Positions 1 to 11,091 of a DNA stretch of 64,000 nt are shown one piece after another (within the stretch, counting starts at the first letter, position 1; each line of letters starts with the position of its first letter). The stretch covers positions 27,902,563-27,966,562 of the forward strand of contig CP141145.1 in the NCBI GenBank assembly GCA_035235625.1, read 5' to 3'. The notes beneath the pieces are model-generated. The model searched no databases and was not told the origin of the DNA. It saw nothing but the letters and a program-made list of their open reading frames with translations. Origin of the DNA: Saururus chinensis (Eukaryota; Streptophyta; Magnoliopsida; Piperales; Saururaceae). The translations under genes and the position numbers were made by a program.

Positions 1-398
1 GAATAAATGAAAAGAATGGAACGTGCCTTTTATTTTTTATTAATTTGCCTTTTTTTTATTAATTATTATTTTATGACTTGCCTTTTACCATTTTTGTTTT
101 TTAGACTTGTCTTTGCCAGTGCTTACTTAGTTGCACTCCGTTGAGCAAAAAAGAAGAAAATCTACAGTTTTGAGACCGGGTCATCCTAATTCATCATTGC
201 ATTCTTAATAAAAAACATGAACAGACAAACATAGAACGACAGAACTCCAATAGTGCATTCTTTTGTTAGCAGTAACAGTACCTGCACATTCTTAAAAATA
301 AATTATAAATATAGCCCATAAATAATTAAGGAAGAGATAAATATGAAATAATTGTTATTTTTTAATAGCTAAGCAGTTAGAAAATGAGTTATTATTAT
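1..398. other. AT-rich intergenic DNA, nothing recognised
   Basis: No open frame with recognisable protein similarity and no terminal repeats are visible here. The stretch is AT-rich. Confidence 0.5.
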
Positions 399-591
399 AC
401 TTTCTCTGTCCTATAGTAATAATAAATTTATTCAAAAAAATATTATTTTAGTTCCATTTACATAAATTTAAGTAGTTAGATACTTCAAAATTTTTTAAAG
501 ATTTATTTTTTTCTCTTAATTTTAGGTCTCATATTTTAATAAAAATTATAATTTTTAAATAAAATTATTAATATAATATGGTGGGAGTATT
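399..591. repeat. Stowaway-like MITE
   Basis: The left end reads TACTTTCTCTGTCC and the right end reads as TACTCCCACC on the reverse strand. Both are followed by AT-rich sequence that can fold back (AGTAATAATAAATTT against TATTAATAATTTTAT). The size of about 190 bp, the terminal CTCC-like motif and TA-rich flanks fit Stowaway/Tc1-Mariner MITEs. No coding capacity is seen. The assignment rests on end similarity only. Confidence 0.4.
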
Positions 592-620
592 TATTTAGCA
601 AAGACTTATAAGAGCGTGAT

Positions 621-652
621 GTCACGGGGTAGCGGAGCGGACTACCCGTGAC
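621..652. repeat. GC-rich 12-bp stem inverted repeat
   Basis: GTCACGGGGTAG is followed after nine bases by CTACCCGTGAC, a near-perfect stem with one extra base in the left arm. It lies just before a dispersed repeat and may mark the end of that repeat. Confidence 0.55.
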
Positions 653-1560
653 ACGTGCTGGGGCGCACACACGTGGGAATGTATTGTATACGAGGTGTGT
701 ATTCATTTTGGGAACTGCCCTTAGTGTTGCATATCATGTGTGCAGGTGTTGCGGGGAAGGCCCGCAACGTTGCGCAACATGTGTGTGCAACGTTGCGCAG
801 AAATGCCGCAACGATGCGCACACATAGTTGGCTATGTTGGGACACATAGCCAACTAGCACCGTTTTGGATTCTAAAGATGTCCTCACCTACTTATATAGT
901 GTTTGAGGGTCCTTGGGAGTGTTCTCGGGTAGTTTTGCGGAATTTGGACATACCATGCCCGTACGGCCACTTTGGCTGCCAATCTAGAGAAATGCAAGAA
1001 ATCTCTTATGCTATATAGGGAGGGACATGGTGAGCTTCATGAACAAGCTGTTGGTATAATGCTTAGCCTTGCAACAGGTTGATCCGGTTGGCAACAAAAT
1101 ATGTTGCCTTGCTAGCTATCATGCCAGGAGCCCATCCACTGGTGGGATGGGGCTCTCCGACTCGTCGGGCGGCCGTTCGGCCTTATGGCGATGTTGGTAA
1201 TAAAAGGCCTTGCATGCACATGGCTGAGATGGATTGTTCGGATAACCGAGTTGCCTATGTTGGATCCGTGCATCGTAAGGAAGTGTCCCTCTCTGGCCAA
1301 CTCGCTTGGGAGATAGTCTGACACGTCCGCACGTCCGCCTTGGGACGGGTTCGCTGCTTTGCTTCGCGGGCTGGACACTTAGTCGAATGGCACAAAGTCA
1401 TGACCTTGACAAAGAAAAACTTATTCACTTGACTATTTGGCCTTGCAAGCGCCGCACGGCACCTATTGATGGCTAGGGCCGTGACAGTGAGCTCATGCAT
1501 AACTATCTGAGCCCAAGCCCAAGCCCTTAGCGCAATCAGATCTAAATATGACAACTTATA
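653..1560 (+). repeat. dispersed repeat, copy 1 (retroelement-like)
   Basis: This stretch is similar, in the same orientation, to 55467-56035. Shared blocks include ACACGTG, GGGAAGGCCCG, GCAACATGTGTGT, CACACAT-GTTGG, ATCATG-CAGGAG and GTTCGGCCTTAT. It is more GC-rich than its surroundings. Open frames here (for example 740-1018 and 1255-1554) show no known domain and are not shared as frames with the second copy. I read it as part of a repeated element, probably an LTR or untranslated internal region. The family is not identified. Confidence 0.5.
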
Positions 1561-2989
1561 TTATTTGGGGATTAAGTACCGTTAGAGAAATATGGGTGCA
1601 GTTAAATTTAAATCTGATGGTCTTAAGGCATAATTGGGCCTCTTTAATTTATATCTCCACATTCTCTTCCACATGTGTAAGCATCTATGCTTAACACGTG
1701 CATTTACAAGTGTCAGGAACTGTGCACCTCACAGGATATGAACGATGACCTTGCGGGGCGATGCAGCGAGCAGCACCACATAGTATTGAACTTATTTATA
1801 TTTATTATATACATCCATAATAAAAATCCATCATTCCAAGTCAAACAAGTAAAGCATCAAAGCATGCTCGATGAAGTCTCTCAAAATATGGTTTAAGCAT
1901 AGCTTAGCATGAATCCTCTCAAAAGAAACTAGATTACATTATGATCTAAAAAATTACCGATTTTTATTTTTTTGTCATTTGATAGCCAGCTGATTCAGGA
2001 TCCAATTTGGCTATTATAGTTACTTTTGAACAAAAATGGCGTCCTGTATATGTATTGGTTTTCAATTTCACAGCGGAAAGAAATAAACAAATGAACATAT
2101 AAAATTTAATTTATTACTTAGCAGGTGCATGTACTTTTAAATAATTTATCGGAAAGTGAGCATCTAGCATGAATAGACCAGCTTACATTGGGCTCCGGAC
2201 ATGGAACATAAGAAGGCACTAATTCCTATAAATTACCCTCTTATGTACCATGTCTAGAGCCCCATGTGGGCTAGTCATAGAGATGGTCATAAAAAACTGG
2301 TAAAAAAAAAAGCCTTCAAATTCCTTAATGCACGTGATGAAAATTAAGAGAATAAAGGGTGATGGACACCAATTTTAAAAACTTGAAACATGAGCATCAC
2401 TTTTCATTCATGGGACTGTCTTTTGTTATAGAGTAGGCGTACAATTCTTAGTTACATAGCTGCCACACCAAACTAGTAATTACCCTTCAAGAGTAATTTA
2501 CAAATTGATAATTAATATTCATTGGTTTTTTATGTCAATAGAAGGGCAGAGCAATCAATCTCTTACATCATCTTGTCCCACCCAATCTCCTCGGGGTATG
2601 TGCATAGCCCATGCAAATATATGAACCAGGTAAGTCAAAAAATATAATCCATATGTGTGCCAATTAGAGTGAAGGTTTTAGGTTTGAACTCAGGACCTGT
2701 GCTTCCTGCCCACCCCGCCAACACAATACTTATGTTCATCACCAATCAAATGTCACACATATTTACTTATATGCTACACACTTTATGTGTATCATACGTA
2801 AAATAGGTCCAAAAGAGACATGAAAGCATAGGACTATGATCAATTCCATAAGGGAGCTGGCCATTGTTGACCATTTAAACAATATGTGCTAATCATATAG
2901 CTCCACCATTCCCTTCACTAATGAGGGTATAGGGAGGTCCATTTTCAGCTTACTAGGGTTTTATCAATGTGTTCCATAATCCTATATCA
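1561..2989. other. intergenic DNA with one foldback
   Basis: Apart from the foldback at 2176-2276, which is listed separately, I see no gene. Around 2670-2700 there is a tRNA-B-box-like string (GGTTTGAACTCAGG) that could be a decayed SINE or a primer-binding region, but no partner box is convincing. Confidence 0.4.
2176..2276. repeat. ~100-nt foldback (imperfect hairpin)
   Basis: The arms 2176-2213 and 2239-2276 pair over 38 positions with seven mismatches, several of which would be G-U pairs in RNA. The loop is about 25 bases. The left arm starts GACCAGCTTACATT and the right arm ends CCATGTGGGCTAGTC. It could be a small MITE or a hairpin RNA precursor. Confidence 0.6.
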
Positions 2990-4890
2990 AAACCCATTTG
3001 ACCAGATATAAGGTTGGCCACTATACTCTTAACTTACTTGAGCCACAAGTGTTGGTCCTATCCATGAATTGGTTGTGCATTTTAATGTTAATCATTTCGA
3101 TCCTCCACTTTTTTCCCATTCTGGTGTCACAACATTTCAATCTCCAACTAAAACCAAGGCACAAGGATGCCCCTTATCTCCATTTTTATTGTAATGCAAG
3201 GGTTGTGTGACCTTTTGTTAGGATCAAGTGGTGGCTAAGAATATCTTAGTTCCCAAGCATGATTGTTATTCCTATTTCTCACCTTCTTTTTTATAGATGA
3301 TATTTTTTTTATTTTCAAAGGAGGATGTGCATTCCGCCAAGACCATCAAGGAGGTTATGTCTATCTAAGGTCTGGAATATAATTGTGCTAAAAGCAAAAT
3401 TTATTTTTGTAAAAGTTGTACCTTAAAGAGTAATATTATTTTGATAATGGGTTTTCAAGAGGGTACTCTTAGTATCAGGTACTCGGGTCTTCCACTTTTC
3501 TCTAGCTCCCTAAGTATTTATATGTGTTATCCTCCAATTTCTAGATTTCAATCAGCTCTCGCAAGTTAGAAGTGGAAAATTTCGTTATATGCTAGTATAC
3601 TTGAACTTATTAAATATGTTCTTAATAGCATGCATATCTATTAGTTTCTTCATTTCATGCTTTTAGATAAAATTGATAATATGACTAAATCTACGATGGC
3701 TACGTTTCTTGGTCCAGTTGAGATGACGAAAAAAGTCCATTATCTTAATTGGAAATCTGTTTGTTGGCCCAGGGAGGAGGGGGTTTTGGTATTATTGCTA
3801 TTAAAGATTGATGCTTAGTTGGCTATGTTAAATTGTTTTGGAGTGTCATTGTTGATAAACAATCTCTACGGGTGAATTGGATCCACTCCCATTACATTCA
3901 TAATTCTACCATTTGGCATTGTGAGAATCATCCCAATGCCTCCTTTGCTTGAAAGCATATTATCTCTCTTAGGTCATCTCATATTGATCATACTAAATAC
4001 GAAATTAAAAATAGAGAGAGTATCTTCTTTTTGACTGACCTTGGGTAGAGAATTTCACACTACACTTCACAACTATGGTCAACTTTTAGTTCATCAGCTC
4101 TCAATCCACAATGGTGTTTGAATTGTGGATTGTATATCCAATGGATGTTGATCTTTCAACATTCAAAGCAATTTGAGGGATCTTCATATGATACATATGT
4201 TGCAGAATTTTGTCCCTATTTTTGGGTCTAAGGAGGATAAAGTCTCTTGGACACCTTTGTCATTAGGCAATTTTTCTATAAAATTTGCATACAAGGTAAT
4301 TCATGTGCATAGTCCTTACATTGGATGATGCAATGTTGTGTGGTGTAAGCATAAGATTCATATACATCCATTCATCTCTTGATTAATGCTCCATCAAAGA
4401 CTTCTTATGTTCAACAAATTTAGTGCCATGGTGTCCATTTAGCCAATTGATGCATTTTATGTAAATCAGCTATTGAAAGCGTTAAATCACTTATTCTTCT
4501 CTAGCATATATACAAATTGGATGATCAACTGTACTTTTGGATTGTTTTGAGTGGATTTAATAAGTCGTCATGTTGTTCAACCTCTTGAGAATATTAATTT
4601 CAGCAAGAAGAATGGACATTTGAAGACAATGCTCAAAATATTATACAATGTCATTGTCTATTTTATTTAGAATAAAAGGAATTCAAGAATTTCCATGAAT
4701 GTGTCCATGACTAATAGTAGACTTTTGGGGCTTATGAACAAGAAATGTGCAATTATGTGACGAGTAATCATTGTATCCACAAAGCTATTCACGAATTTTC
4801 TTTTCTCAAAGTTGGATGACACTTTTGATCTAGTCTCTATGTTTTCTCTTATCTTATGTCTTATTTTTTTATGTGAACTCTCTCTTGGGC
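2990..4890 (+). pseudogene. LINE ORF2 remnant (reverse transcriptase 3' part and zf-RVT region)
   Basis: Translated in pieces on the plus strand, with many stops and frame changes, this stretch gives the usual order of a plant L1-type LINE ORF2 C-terminal half. There is an FIDDI-like catalytic loop near 3290-3310, then a piece like LNWKSVCWPREEGG (about 3745-3785; LINEs typically have W-LCxPKxxGGLGI here), then VSWTPLSLGNFSIKFAYK near 4245-4290, matching the zf-RVT region entry (WxxxxxGxFSVKSAY). No intact frame exceeds 70 codons, so it is a dead copy. The 5' end of the element and a poly(A) tail were not found. The family assignment is from motif memory, not from a search. Confidence 0.6.
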
Positions 4891-5055
4891 TTAATAGAAG
4901 GGGTTAATATAATGCAAGGTTGGATTGATGAGATATAATGTCGTTTGACAAATTTGCAGGCTATAGGCGCACACAACCTTCCGCTCTAGTGAATTTAAAT
5001 GACACATTCACAAAATATAGAGGGAAAATAAAGAGGAAAGAAATAATCTCTTCTT

Positions 5056-5134
<79 letters not shown>

Positions 5135-5554
5135 GAACTACCACAACCATGGCTTCCATTAAATAGCCAAACTTTTTTACAACTCCCAATGATATGATTG
5201 TAAATAAAAGAATCCAATCTCTGACTACTTTATAATAAATTAATTAAAATTAAGAAAAATAACTCATAAAATCCCTAAATAATTAAAGGACTACTAAATA
5301 AAGTTCTTAGGAAAGCAAAAGACTTAAAAGAAATCAATTTGAATTCAAATCCTTATCCAAAAAGAATTTGGGAACTATGTTGCCATTGAACCTATAGATC
5401 ACTAGCATGGCTGATCGATTGCTAGTGCATTTCAGCTAAATGTCGCGCTCTTGACTTCGTTTTACAATGCCGTAAATAGTATTGATCAATCGCCAAGGCC
5501 AACTAATTTATTGCTTATATACTTGATTAATAGCCTTTTGCTTGGTTTGATTTT
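4891..5554. other. intergenic DNA with a microsatellite
   Basis: Apart from the compound TA/CA microsatellite at 5058-5133, no gene or repeat ends are recognised. Open frames here are created by the dinucleotide run. Confidence 0.45.
5058..5133. repeat. compound microsatellite (TA)n(CA)n
   Basis: About 29 TA units run directly into about 8 CA units. It is a likely polymorphic marker. The frames at 4938-5162 and 5008-5217 are artefacts of this run. Confidence 0.95.
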
Positions 5555-6007
5555 CACTACAAGAAAAAAGACTATTAGTGATGCCTAAAAGCGTCTCTAA
5601 TAGTCCAAAAAGCATCACTAAAATCGTCGATAGTAGTCCCATCGCAATTGCTCATTATTGACACATATATGAAAGTGCCGCTAATAGTATTGTTAGCGAC
5701 GCTCTATATTTTGTCGCTAATATTAGTTTTTTGTAACACTTTAAAAAGTGCCACTAATAATAGATTATTAGCAATGCTTATTACAAGGCATCACAACTAT
5801 TTATGCTATTGGCGATGCTCCCTATTGAGCGTCGCCAATAGCTCAATTTTTTTTAAAAAATAAAGCTATTTGCGTTGCTCGATAGAGATCATCGCTAATA
5901 GCATAAGTAGTTGCAACGCTTAAGAATAATCGTCACAACTACTAATGCTATTAGTGACACTCTTTACCGAACATTGCAACTAGCCTTATTTTTTAAAAAA
6001 AAATTCT

Positions 6008-6138
6008 CTTCCCTCCCCCTCTCTCTCCCCTCCCTCTCTCCCTCTCCCTCTCCCACTCCCTCTCCCTCTCCCTCTCCCTCTCCCTCTCCCTCTCCCTCTC
6101 CCTCTCCCTCTCTCTCTCCCCCCCCTCTCTCTCTCTTT
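6008..6138. repeat. (CCCTCT)n pyrimidine microsatellite
   Basis: A hexamer-like CCCTCT/CTCCCT tract runs through the CACTA-like element. It produces low-complexity Ser-Pro and Glu-Gly frames on the two strands that are not genes. Confidence 0.9.
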
Positions 6139-6189
6139 GTGACGCTTCCAATAGAAGTGTCACAAAAAGGGGAGCGCAGGCAAAATTTG

Positions 6190-6740
6190 TCTACCTTATA
6201 TAAACGATCCCCCACCCTCCACCCCCGGTGAGGGAAGAGGAGGAGCAGTGGAGGCGACAACGAACTGGCTCCACCCTCGGGTTCCGGCGCCACCCCCTCC
6301 ATTTCCTCCTTCCCCCTTCTTGCATTCTCTCTGTCCCCCTGTAGTCGTATGCCCCCTCCTCCGCCGAGGGAGGAGGTGATTGAGGGGGAGGTGCTTGATC
6401 CGGTTCTGCCCCTGGATTCCCTAGCCAGCCCCCTCCCTTTCCTCCTTCTCTTCTAGAGGTGATCAAGGGGGCGGCGCAGGATCCGATGCCACCCTCCCTC
6501 CCTTTCCTCCTTAACCCCTTCCCCGCCTTCTCTGCTCCCCCTTGGAAGTTGCACCCACCCCCTCCTCAACAAGAGGAGGAGGTGATGAGGGGGCAGCACT
6601 GAATCTGGCTTCTCCCTCAAATTCCGGTGCCACGCCCTCCCCCTCCCCTCCACCCACCCCAGCACTGGACTCCACCCCCCTCTCGACTGCCAAAGGAGGA
6701 GGAGACGTGGGGGAGGCGGGAATTTTTTTACTTTTAGCGA
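6190..6740. other. GC-rich insert inside the CACTA-like element
   Basis: This segment is much richer in G and C than the rest of the element. It contains repeated blocks such as GAGGAGGTGAT-GAGGG and TTCCGG-GCCACCCC, spaced about 100-150 bases apart on the same strand. The repeat blocks resemble diverged copies of one short unit. Short frames exist on both strands, but none has a recognisable domain. It could be a captured host sequence or an amplified internal repeat. Confidence 0.45.
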
Positions 6741-6986
6741 CATTTAAAAAAATAGTGACACTTCATTTGCATCGCTAAAAAGAAAATAAATAAAAGATAC
6801 ATTTATTAGCTACAGTTAGTTTAGTGTCACTAATAAAATTTAAATTTTAGTTTTTTTATTTTATTAGCGACATTTTTCTAAAACATCGCTAAAATAGTTT
6901 TTGTGATAGAGAACAAACAACACAAATAATGTTTATTAGAGACACTTTACAATATGCGTCGCTAATAATTTATTATTAACTACGTA

Positions 6987-6988
<2 letters not shown>

Positions 6989-7042
<54 letters not shown>
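6989..7042. repeat. (AT)n microsatellite
   Basis: An uninterrupted AT dinucleotide run of about 50 bases, inside the CACTA-like element. Confidence 0.9.
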
Positions 7043-7044
<2 letters not shown>

Positions 7045-7290
7045 ATATATCTATATCTTTAGCAACACTTATTGTAAAGCGTCGCTAATAATCTATTATT
7101 AGTGACGCTTTTCAGAGCATTGCAAAAAAATTAATATTAGCGACTAAAAAATAAAGTGTCGCTAATATCATACTATTAGCAACTTTTTTAGATAAGCGTC
7201 ACTAATGAGTAGTTACGATGGGATTATTATCGACGATTTTAGCGACGATTTGGGGACTAAGCATTGCTAATAATCTTTTTTGTTGTAGTG

Positions 7291-9396
7291 AATGTACATA
7301 AACACATTATTCACCACTAGATTAGTTTTTAAAAAACTTAGCATAACCCCGGAATTAAATAGACTGCCCCCTAAGGCGGAGGTGCAAAATGTTAAATAAT
7401 CATTGTTTCCCAAAGCTAAAGCTGTTAGAAAATAAATTATCAAGATATTTACTTCATATTCTAATACTCTATTGCACGAAGAAGCATTCTTATAATCATT
7501 GTTTCCCAAAGCTCAAGCTGTTAGAAAACAAATTATCAAGATATTTACTTCATATTCTAACACTCCATCGCACGGAGAAGCATTCTTATCAAGCTTTACA
7601 CATGAATACAAGTGGGGTAAATGATAAGAATATTGAGATTTAGAATATTATTTTAGTGTGCAATTCTTGTGTATGAAGAATCGTATATCTTTAACAAAAA
7701 AGAAAAGAAAAGAAGCGTATACCTTAGATTAGAGAGTTGATATTCTTTGCACTTAAGCTATTCTGAATGTGAGTGGAAGAATTGGCATTCAGGGCTTATT
7801 ACTTGACAAATACCATTCTCAAATGAAACGTCATTCCCTCAAACAACTTCTATGTCGTCTAGTAACTTTGCTTCACTTGGTCACCTTGCTCGGAATCAAT
7901 GGAAGTCTATTTATATAAATTGGGACTCTTGTCCACCTTTTCTCTATTTTGTAAGCCATAGCTTTTCCAATCTACCTGCATGGCTTTTAAAGTTTGCTCC
8001 ACAAATTTTCTGGAGAAGCTTGGCTTGAAAGGCTGTCACACACCCATCACCAGCTCGCCCAAGTTTGGATTGGCCAAACTCATTAGTACCCTGAATCAAT
8101 ATGAAGTCCCATTCCTTTTATTGATTGCTCAAAGGGATAAAGATAATGAGCAAAGGTGACATGAATATGTCAATGCCAGCCAACAGAGAGCCAGAAAATA
8201 ATCAAAACTCGGCAATCTATAAGGACCTTTTACAACTGCCACCAGATTTTCTTAAATGAGACGTCCAAATTGAAAGATCTGCATTTATTCTCAGCTGTGG
8301 CCAAAACGACTGAAAATGAATGGTGGCCCACCAATTGACATGGGAAGACAGTCCAGAGATTCTAGCTTGAATATGGTTGGAAGTGGATGTGCATTGTGTG
8401 CTTCAGTCACCACAGTGTAAACTATGAGATCTTGTATCAGCAAACCTTGAATCCTTAACTAAGTCAATATTAATTGATAGGAAGATGCGTGAAGACTGGT
8501 GTTTGAATGTGGGACTGTGGGAGGCCAAATAATCAGCTTCTTTGGAGTCTTGGGCAGCAGAAAGAGGACTGGATAATGAGGGATTTGGTATAAATGAGGG
8601 TAATGGAGTGACTTCACTCACCTGGTCTTGCTAGTGAGATTGCAAGGGGTGACACTACTCTGGTCAGGTTCTCCATACTTGACCTTGAATAAACGGTATG
8701 GATACGGTATCAGCAAGCAGCATAGATTTCTGTTTTCGCTTTTTTTTTCCTAAAAAAAATGGCAGTAAACTATCTACCAATATAATTAGCCCAAAATGGA
8801 CTGCAAATCACCTCTACGATAGGACATATATAGCATATGAAGTTCTGAGACATAATGATCTTTTTTCCCTTATGTATTTTTATAAAACAAATTAAAAAAA
8901 GTCACATTAGTATGCACCAAGCGCATGTGTGGGACGATACAAGCCACAAGATTTAAATCGAGTGGCATGTGAATTTTAATGACCTACCCACCCTCGTCAT
9001 CAACACGAGCCGTCGGATGATGATCCGATCACAATGCATCAGGTGCATATTTTTTAATGCGCCACCCTTGCCCTAAAATATGTGCTGTGTGTGTGTTTCA
9101 TGTTGAAGATCGCAATATATGATGCCCATCGGATCATACTACGGACCCCACAATGATCTAATGCATTCTATACGAAAACAAAATACAAATTGAGAAGGCG
9201 TATGTAGTTTGACATGCTTCCTTTTAGGCCATCGTCAATATTTAGCGTTTGATGTTATATACTGCCTTTTTTTTAATTTTTAATCCTGAAAAGATGCAAG
9301 GTCTGTTTACTTCTTGCTTGCTACCACTGTTGTCCTCCTTTCCTATATATCATGTGGGCCCTTAGGTAATCCCTAAGAGGCATGGCCAGAGAAGAT
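7291..9396. other. intergenic DNA, no gene recognised
   Basis: Apart from the 96-bp tandem duplication at 7396-7588 I see no gene. The frame at 8403-8621 (minus) has no recognised similarity. Sequence around 7800-8650 is less AT-rich and could be a decayed retroelement, but no motif supports a call. Confidence 0.4.
7396..7588 (+). repeat. 96-bp tandem duplication
   Basis: Two copies with a period of 96 bases, each starting near CATTGTTTCCCAAAGCT and ending AAGCATTCTT, differ at a handful of positions. The repeat gives the 84-codon frame at 7389-7643 its internally repeated look. There is no evidence that it is translated. Confidence 0.9.
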
Positions 9397-10016
9397 TAAG
9401 GGGTTGTTTGATATAAAATATAGTTTATAAGATTTTAGTACATTCTTATAAATTTTGGTTTAGTAACCAAAATTCTGCATGAATCTAAAATTAGATTAGA
9501 ATGATAGTTTTACCAAAATTTTGGCAAAATCTTTTCAAAAAGATGAAATTTTGTGGTGGCTTATTTTTAACTAGGATTTTGAATGAATTAAAATTACTCA
9601 AAGATCCTTATCAAATTCTATATTATTTTTTAAGATTCGAAAAGAATTAATTTTACAAGAATTTAGATCCTACCATAACGTGATTTTCAGATTTTGTATA
9701 TGAATAGCCCCTAAAAGAGGAGAAGGCTATATTTCCAATATTTTTTCTTTCAGCTTTATTGTGTTCTACGAGAGAACTCATACAAGGCCTACTTGTTTCT
9801 GTCAAACCAAAACCCGCTAAACTGTTTTGTTGAATAAGATTCGTTGGACACACCTTGGGAGGAGATTTTGGGATTGGGCCTATGTTTAATTAGGATTTTT
9901 ACCAAATTAAAATTGCTCAAATTTTTTTATCAAAATAAATCCTAATTTTCTAAATTTTGAAAAGAATTAACTTTACAAGAATTTACATTTATATTTTGTA
10001 TCAAGTATGCCTTAAA
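9397..10016. repeat. MITE-like element with ~25-bp inverted ends
   Basis: The left end TTAAGGGGTTGTTTGATA matches the reverse complement of the right end, TTAAGGCATACTTGATA, and both are followed by AAAATATA. Internal blocks recur (AAAAGAATTAA-TTTACAAGAATTTA at about 9640 and 9960). A TTA/TAA target would fit a PIF/Harbinger-type MITE, but the duplication is not cleanly separable from the ends. Confidence 0.45.
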
Positions 10017-10215
10017 ATAATGAAACATTTTTTATGTTCTATACTCTGCTGCACTTTAACAATGAGCTAACCGTTAGCTATACATAGGAGCCCTTGATAT
10101 TTAAGATTGATAATGTACATGCTAAAATATGCTCCCATCAATTTTATAAATAAAAGGCTCCTATGCACTGCTTACACTTGGCTCATTGTCTATGTAAAAT
10201 ATGAAAAACACCCCC
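10017..10215. repeat. small MITE with ~35-bp inverted arms
   Basis: ACAATGAGCTAAC followed by ATACATAGGAGCC (10058-10095) pairs with GGCTCCTATGCACTG followed by GGCTCATTGT (10162-10195). The stretch is about 200 bp with no coding. A partial third arm (TTTTTATGCTCCATTTTGACAATGAG) lies at 10228-10256. A related element is at 16175-16398. Confidence 0.55.
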
Positions 10216-11091
10216 CTAAAGAAAGTATTTTTTATGCTCCATTTTGACAATGAGTTAAAAGGAACACACATGAAGTATTTAGGATGATGGCTTACCTTAA
10301 ACAAAGACCTTGAAAAATGCTTCTCTCCCTAAAATAGAGCCCGACCATCTTACCAATATTTATTTTCAACTTTGCTCGTGACGATTTTAATCTGTTCAAC
10401 CAAAACTCACAATATAAGAATTGAAGAGTTTGTTGGACAGATTCTTTAGATGTGTATCAGCATCTATCGGCTGTTGGCTTGATCGAGAGAGTATATACAT
10501 TGAATTAGTTAGAACTTATGCAAAACTCTTGTACAAACCTAAATGCTCATTTTCATTTCCCTCTAGGGTCCCTGGGCCCTAGATGGCGTGCATAACAAAT
10601 GTTTTGTTTTTTTTCAACTGTAAGCATCTTTTTTGTGTATTTCTCACCTATAGGCACACTTTTCCAGTCAAGTACAGATGGAACACAAAGTTTTGGGTAC
10701 AAAAAATCCTTCCATTTCAATCGGAACATCTCATCTGCCCAAGTCTGCTCCATCCAACAACCCAGAACTTCAGGATGGAACAATGTTCATAGCCTTCAAA
10801 AAAGGCTTTTTATCTTCAAAGTTCAATCTATCTAGATAACAATATAAAAAAAACAGAAGAGAGAGAGAGACTTCCCTTCATCAAACCAAAAAATTGTCAT
10901 GCCCATAAGTTTTGAACAAAAAATGAACGTGAGTTAGCTTAGCAACATCAAAGTGTCTATCCTAAGGTCACATGCTCAACGAAACAGAAAAAAATTCTCT
11001 GCAATCTACATGGCACCTCATTTGATCTATGCCACCCACCTACATGCATTCAAATGTTTATGAATCTTGACAGCAAAAGAGAAGAAAACTC
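10216..11091. other. 3' flank of the AP2/ERF gene
   Basis: No gene is recognised. The part nearest 11091 must include the 3' untranslated region of the transcription factor gene. A short GA microsatellite lies at about 10856-10871. Confidence 0.4.

Larger units (their letters stand above)
5555..7290. mobile_element. non-autonomous CACTA-like element
   Basis: The left end reads CACTACAAGAAAAAAGAC and the right end reads TCTTTTTTGTTGTAGTG, giving inverted ends of the CACTACAAGAAAA type known from plant CACTA/En-Spm elements. Both sub-terminal regions carry many copies, on both strands, of a short motif like TTAGCGACG or AGTGTCGCTAATA. This sub-terminal repetition is typical of the superfamily. 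No transposase is present, so it would be non-autonomous (1,736 bp). The expected 3-bp target duplication is not seen (TTT on the left, AAT on the right), so the exact ends or a flank may be altered. The interior holds a CT-rich microsatellite and a GC-rich segment of unknown origin. Confidence 0.75.

Noticed and set aside
4938..5217. Open frames over the TA/CA run (Ile-Tyr repeats)
   Set aside because: They exist only because dinucleotide runs have no stops. No start context or similarity.
5911..6466. Ser-Pro and Gly-Glu-rich frames in the CACTA-like element
   Set aside because: They are produced by the CCCTCT tract and GC-rich repeats on both strands, with no domain.
8403..8621. 72-codon minus-strand frame
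   Set aside because: No recognised similarity, no supporting exon neighbours, and composition close to the surroundings.
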